Shown here: positions 5,721-8,935 of the stretch, one piece after another | How the letters are laid out: each line of letters starts with the position of its first letter | Position numbering within the stretch: position 1 is the first letter of the stretch | DNA from: JBQCEE01 sp051960575 | Lineage (GTDB): Bacteria; Actinomycetota; Actinomycetes; Mycobacteriales; Jatrophihabitantaceae | Length of the DNA: 8,935 bases | Direction: 5' to 3' | Assembly: GCF_051960575.1 (NCBI RefSeq) | Contig: NZ_JBQCEE010000013.1 | Coordinates: forward strand, 1 to 8,935 | Translations under genes and position numbers: made by a program | Notes under the pieces: model-generated | What the model saw: the letters and a program-made list of their open reading frames with translations, nothing else | Told to the model about the DNA's origin: nothing | The model's database searches: none

Positions 5721-7190
5721 GTGACCCAACTGATCTGGCCGACGGCGAAGGACGCCCTCGCGCACTGCCTGGGCTCGGCCCACGCACCGTTGCGGTTCAA
5801 CCCGACCGAGCACGTGCTGAACCGGCTCGCCTTCGGTCCCACGCCAGGCCACCGCGCCTGGATCGCCAAGCACGGCATCGACGCCTGGTTCGTGGCGCAG
5901 GTGAGCGCCGGACGCTCGCAGCCGATCTACGCCGGGAACGCGAAGGTGGCGGCGGTCGGTCCGCTGCTGAAGCTCAACCCCGCCGACCTGCGCGACTGGC
6001 TGACGAACAACGGCGACGAGTACGGCTGGGACGCGATGGACCAGCTCACCCGGGTCACCGTGGGCCTGCAGGCCTGGAGCTCGGCGCAGCTGTACGAGGT
6101 GCTCGTCGACTTCTTCAGCAACCACCTCAACGTGGCCAACCACCGCGGTGATCTCTGGGTCACCCGGCACACCCACGACCGCGACGTCGTGCGCAAGTAC
6201 GCGCTCGGCACCTACACCGACATGCTGCTCGCGTCGGCCCGCAACCCGGCGATGCTGAACTACCTCACCCTCGCCGACTCGACGAAGTCGCACGTCAACG
6301 AGAACTACGGCCGCGAGCTGCTCGAGCTGCACACGGTCGGGCTGCACTACACCGAGAGCGACGTCGTCAACGCCGCGAAGGCGCTCACCGGGCGCACGCT
6401 CGACGAGCACCAGCACTACCTGTTCGACGACTACATCCACCCGACCGGCCCGCTCAAGGTGCTGGCCTGGACGCACCCGAACGCCGACGCGACGCAGGGT
6501 GAGGCCGTCGGCGACTCGCTGCTGCGCTACCTCGCCGCGCACCCGGCCACCGCGCAGCGGCTGGCGACGAAGCTCTGCCAGCGGCTCGTGAGCGACACCC
6601 CGTCGGCGGCGCTGGTGAACGCGGTGGCGCAGGCCTACCTCGAGTACGGCACGGCGATCGTGCCGATGGTCAGGACGATCTTCCACTCGACGGAGTTCTG
6701 GCAGTCGCGCGGCATGAAGGTGAAGCGTCCGTTCGAGAACGTCGTCTCGACCATCCGCGCCCTCGCCATCACGCCGAGCAACTACGAGAAGGCGCTCGAG
6801 ACGCTGCACTGGGTGGGCCGGTCGGTCGACCACCTGCCGCTCGAGTGGCCTGCGCCGAACGGGTACCCCGACGTCGCCGCGGCGTGGCGGTCGTCCGGCG
6901 ACCTGCTGCGGCTGTGGGACTACCACCTGGGCTTCGTCGGCGGCTGGTTCGACGGCCTGCCGAAGCCGTCGCCCGCGGCGCTGTGGGGCACGCCCGCCAC
7001 GAGCGGCGCCGCCCTCGCCGCGCTCACGAAGCGGCTGACCGGCACGTACTGGTCGTCGACGCACCTCGCCGTGCTGCAGACGTTCCTGGGCGAGCCGGCG
7101 TCGACCCCGATGAGCCGCTCGAAGCTGCAATGGATGTTCGAACCCGTGGCGGGCGTGATCCTGCACGGCCCGCACCACGCCCTGCGTTGA
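5721..7190 (+). CDS. DUF1800 family protein
   Basis: 489 residues from a GTG with AAGGA ten bases upstream. Family marks in order: HVLNRLAFGPTP (36-47); FFSNHLNV, the counterpart of the usual FWHNH motif; the strong signature NENYGRELLELHTVG; and AKALTGRT just after it. The C-terminal half is helical with several aromatic-rich stretches. The biochemical function of the family is unknown. It is nearly always found beside DUF1501, as here, with a 20-bp gap to that gene. No signal peptide is seen at this start (the N-terminus is MTQLIWPTAKDALAHC), although the partner has a Tat signal. So either the protein is cytoplasmic or it is exported with its folded partner. The second idea is inference. 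Confidence 0.92.
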   Translation: MTQLIWPTAKDALAHCLGSAHAPLRFNPTEHVLNRLAFGPTPGHRAWIAKHGIDAWFVAQVSAGRSQPIYAGNAKVAAVGPLLKLNPADLRDWLTNNGDEYGWDAMDQLTRVTVGLQAWSSAQLYEVLVDFFSNHLNVANHRGDLWVTRHTHDRDVVRKYALGTYTDMLLASARNPAMLNYLTLADSTKSHVNENYGRELLELHTVGLHYTESDVVNAAKALTGRTLDEHQHYLFDDYIHPTGPLKVLAWTHPNADATQGEAVGDSLLRYLAAHPATAQRLATKLCQRLVSDTPSAALVNAVAQAYLEYGTAIVPMVRTIFHSTEFWQSRGMKVKRPFENVVSTIRALAITPSNYEKALETLHWVGRSVDHLPLEWPAPNGYPDVAAAWRSSGDLLRLWDYHLGFVGGWFDGLPKPSPAALWGTPATSGAALAALTKRLTGTYWSSTHLAVLQTFLGEPASTPMSRSKLQWMFEPVAGVILHGPHHALR

Positions 7191-7197
7191 GAGCCAC

Positions 7198-7203
7198 GGA
7201 AGG
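7198..7203 (+). promoter_or_regulatory. Shine-Dalgarno of the DUF1501 gene
   Basis: GGAAGG, seven bases before the ATG at 7211. It supports this start, which puts the Tat signal near the N-terminus; the frame is open further upstream, inside the DUF1800 gene. Confidence 0.65.
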
Positions 7204-7210
7204 CCTGATC

Positions 7211-8524
7211 ATGATCGACGAACTGGACTGCTCGCTGCGCCGCCAGGCGGCCGCCGTGCAGCGCGATCTCGCCGCGCAGGACGAGGCATGGGGGACGAGC
7301 GGCTGGACGCGCCGCCGCTTCCTCGCGGGCGTCGGCATGGCCGGCGTGGCCGCGCTCGGCACCCAGCTGGTGACGACGCGGGCGGCGTTCGCGTCGACGC
7401 CGACCGGCACCGAACGCACGCTGGTGGTGATCTTCCTGCGCGGCGCGGCCGACGGCCTGCGCATTCTGCAGCCGATGACCGACTCGCTCGGCCTGTCCTA
7501 CCTGCGGGGCGTGCGCTCGTCGCTCGTGCTCGACAACTCGGCGATCGCGCTCCCGGGCCCGTCGCTCGGGTGGGGGCTCAACCCCGCGCTCGCGCCCCTG
7601 ACCCCCTACCTGGGGACGAACGAGCTGGCCTTCGTGCCGGCGGTGTCGACGCCCGACCTGTCGCGCAGCCACTTCTCGTCCCAGGTGCTGCTCGAGAAGG
7701 GCGGCAACCCGGGCGCGACCGACGGGTGGCTCAACCGGGTGCTCGCGCAGCTCGGCCCGGGCACGACGTTCCGCGCGATCGCCGAGGGCGGCGACCTGCC
7801 GCAGTCGATGCTCGGCCCGCAGACCGCGGTGGGCCTGAACTCGATCGACGACTTCACCTTCCCGGCGTGGGACGGTCTGCAGCAGTCGTCGCAGCAGGCC
7901 GTCGCCACGCTGTACCGCGGCTTCGTCGGCACCCTGGCGACCGACGTGCCCGTGACGCTCAACGCGCTCGCGACCGCCGCGAAGGTGCAGGCCGACAGCG
8001 GCCCCCGCAACGGCGCGCAGTACCCGGGCGGCGACTTCAGCGACGCGCTCGGCGACGTGGCCAAGATGCTGCGGACGGAGGTCGGCATGCAGGTCGCCAC
8101 CGTCGACATCGGCGGCTGGGACACCCACACCGACGAGGCGAACGACCTCGACGACAACCTCGCGTACTTCGCCAAGTCGCTGAACGCCTTCCTGACCGAC
8201 CTCGGCCCGACGCGCCGCTCGCGCGTGACCGTCGCCGTCATGACCGAGTTCGGACGCCGTGTCGGCATGAACGCCTCGGGCGGCACCGACCACGGCCACG
8301 GCTCGGTGATGTGGCTGCTCGGCGGCGGGCTCTCGCGCTCCGGCGTCTTCGGCCGGTGGACGCCGCTGTCGGACGCCGTGCTGGACGCCGGCGACGTGCC
8401 CGGCCTCAACTCGCCGTTCGCCGTGCTCGGCGAGGTGGCGCAGAAGCGCCTCGGCGTCGGCTCGATGTCGTCGATCTTCCCGGGCCAGGACGTCGCGCCG
8501 CTGGGGGTCGCGACAACGCTCTGA
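7211..8524 (+). CDS. DUF1501 family protein with Tat signal peptide
   Basis: 437 residues. A 32-residue N-terminal extension precedes a twin-arginine signal: TRRRFLAG at 33-40, a hydrophobic helix at 41-56, and a likely cut after AFA (59-61). The mature part shows DUF1501 marks: LVVIFLRGAADGL near 71-83, SRSHFSSQ, DIGGWDTHTDEAND, then TEFGRR and GTDHGHG followed by a GG-rich strand. The family belongs to the alkaline phosphatase/sulfatase-like fold. The Asp/His residues of GWDTH and GTDHG are the expected metal ligands, but the substrate is unknown. Export by Tat fits a protein that folds with its metal before transport. It forms an operon with the DUF1800 gene and ends 12 bases before the convergent beta-lactamase-family gene. 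Confidence 0.93.
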   Translation: MIDELDCSLRRQAAAVQRDLAAQDEAWGTSGWTRRRFLAGVGMAGVAALGTQLVTTRAAFASTPTGTERTLVVIFLRGAADGLRILQPMTDSLGLSYLRGVRSSLVLDNSAIALPGPSLGWGLNPALAPLTPYLGTNELAFVPAVSTPDLSRSHFSSQVLLEKGGNPGATDGWLNRVLAQLGPGTTFRAIAEGGDLPQSMLGPQTAVGLNSIDDFTFPAWDGLQQSSQQAVATLYRGFVGTLATDVPVTLNALATAAKVQADSGPRNGAQYPGGDFSDALGDVAKMLRTEVGMQVATVDIGGWDTHTDEANDLDDNLAYFAKSLNAFLTDLGPTRRSRVTVAVMTEFGRRVGMNASGGTDHGHGSVMWLLGGGLSRSGVFGRWTPLSDAVLDAGDVPGLNSPFAVLGEVAQKRLGVGSMSSIFPGQDVAPLGVATTL

Positions 8525-8536
8525 CCAGCGGCATCC

Positions 8537-8935
8537 TCAGACGCGCTCGAGGGTGGTGCGGGCGACCTTCGGGGCCTGGGTGCCGATGACCCGGGTGAGG
8601 TGGAAGAGGCGTCCGAGATGCGTGGACGCGTAGGGCTTGCCGCTCGTGACGAGGGCGACCGAGAGCTCGCGGCGCGGGTCGGCCCAGAACATGACGTTGG
8701 TGAAGCCGAGGTGCCCGAACGCGTCGTCGGTGTCGGGGCCGTAGAGGCCGAGCACCTTCGCGCCGAGCATGTAGCCGGCGCTGTGGCGCAGCGGGGCGCC
8801 GAGACTCCAGTCGAGCTCGTGGTAGCTGCGCTCGGCGAGCGCCCGCCGCAACGTGCGCGGACGCAGCACGGTGACGCCGTCCATCGAGCCGCCGCGGCGC
8901 AGGATCTCCATGAACCGCGACATCTCGTTGGCGTT
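8537..8935 (-). CDS. Serine beta-lactamase/esterase family protein, C-terminal part
   Basis: 132 residues are visible; the frame stays open to the window edge (NANEMSRFMEIL), so the catalytic SxxK and YxN motifs lie outside. The fragment has the usual end of the class C beta-lactamase-like family (PF00144). A helix sits before LRRGG; the strand-loop FGHLGFTN holds HLG in place of the KTG triad motif; and FWADPRRELSVALVTSGKP closes the sheet. HxG instead of KTG is common among esterases and D-aminopeptidase-like members, so antibiotic hydrolysis is not implied. The C-terminal tail after the fold is short and basic. Convergent with DUF1501 with only 12 bases between stops and no terminator seen. 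Confidence 0.88.
   Translation of the reverse strand, partial: NANEMSRFMEILRRGGSMDGVTVLRPRTLRRALAERSYHELDWSLGAPLRHSAGYMLGAKVLGLYGPDTDDAFGHLGFTNVMFWADPRRELSVALVTSGKPYASTHLGRLFHLTRVIGTQAPKVARTTLERV

Noticed and set aside
5646..7178. Minus-strand open frame of 510 codons opposite DUF1800
   Set aside because: The plus strand carries clear DUF1800 motifs; the antisense product is low-complexity Arg/Val/Glu sequence.
6920..8299. Minus-strand open frame of 459 codons opposite DUF1501
   Set aside because: Same reason: antisense shadow of a gene with clear family motifs and a Tat signal.
8537..8935. Antibiotic-resistance beta-lactamase
   Set aside because: Only the C-terminus is visible and the KTG position reads HLG, which is typical of esterase-like relatives.

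Overview
This is a GC-rich window with GTG starts, tight operons and long antisense open frames, all typical of an actinomycete. A WXG100-type protein, a degenerate FHA protein and an LpqN/DUF1795-like protein in a row suggest a member of the Actinomycetia with a type VII-like (ESX/WXG100) secretion locus. I cannot name the genus from sequence alone. I see no rRNA, tRNA, CRISPR array or classical transposase.

Layout. (1) 2-2861, plus strand, is a compact four-gene operon. It holds the C-terminal part of a single-pass membrane protein with an Fn3-like outer domain, then an FHA-like/winged-helix protein coupled to it by a TGATG overlap. Next comes a 346-residue protein with an N-terminal WXG helical hairpin, a Gly/Ala hydrophobic segment and a threefold repeat. 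Last is a small cytoplasmic Mog1/PsbP-fold protein (LpqN/DUF1795-like). The first two genes look like sensing or regulation; the last two look like a secreted substrate with its partner or chaperone. (2) 2856-4147 is an unusual island: a DUF559/Vsr-like nuclease-fold gene, preceded by three consecutive dyad symmetries and bracketed by an imperfect inverted repeat of about 100 bp whose blocks keep order and partly keep spacing. (3) 4162-5589, minus strand, is a complete NADP-type 6-phosphogluconate dehydrogenase (oxidative pentose phosphate pathway). (4) 5721-8524, plus strand, is a DUF1800-DUF1501 pair; the second protein carries a Tat signal. The two genes probably make one exported system of unknown function. 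(5) 8537-8935, minus strand, is the C-terminal part of a serine beta-lactamase/esterase-family protein that runs off the window.

The most interesting points are the repeat-flanked DUF559 island and the WXG-repeat protein paired with a possible chaperone. Both are inferred from sequence and arrangement and need database comparison.
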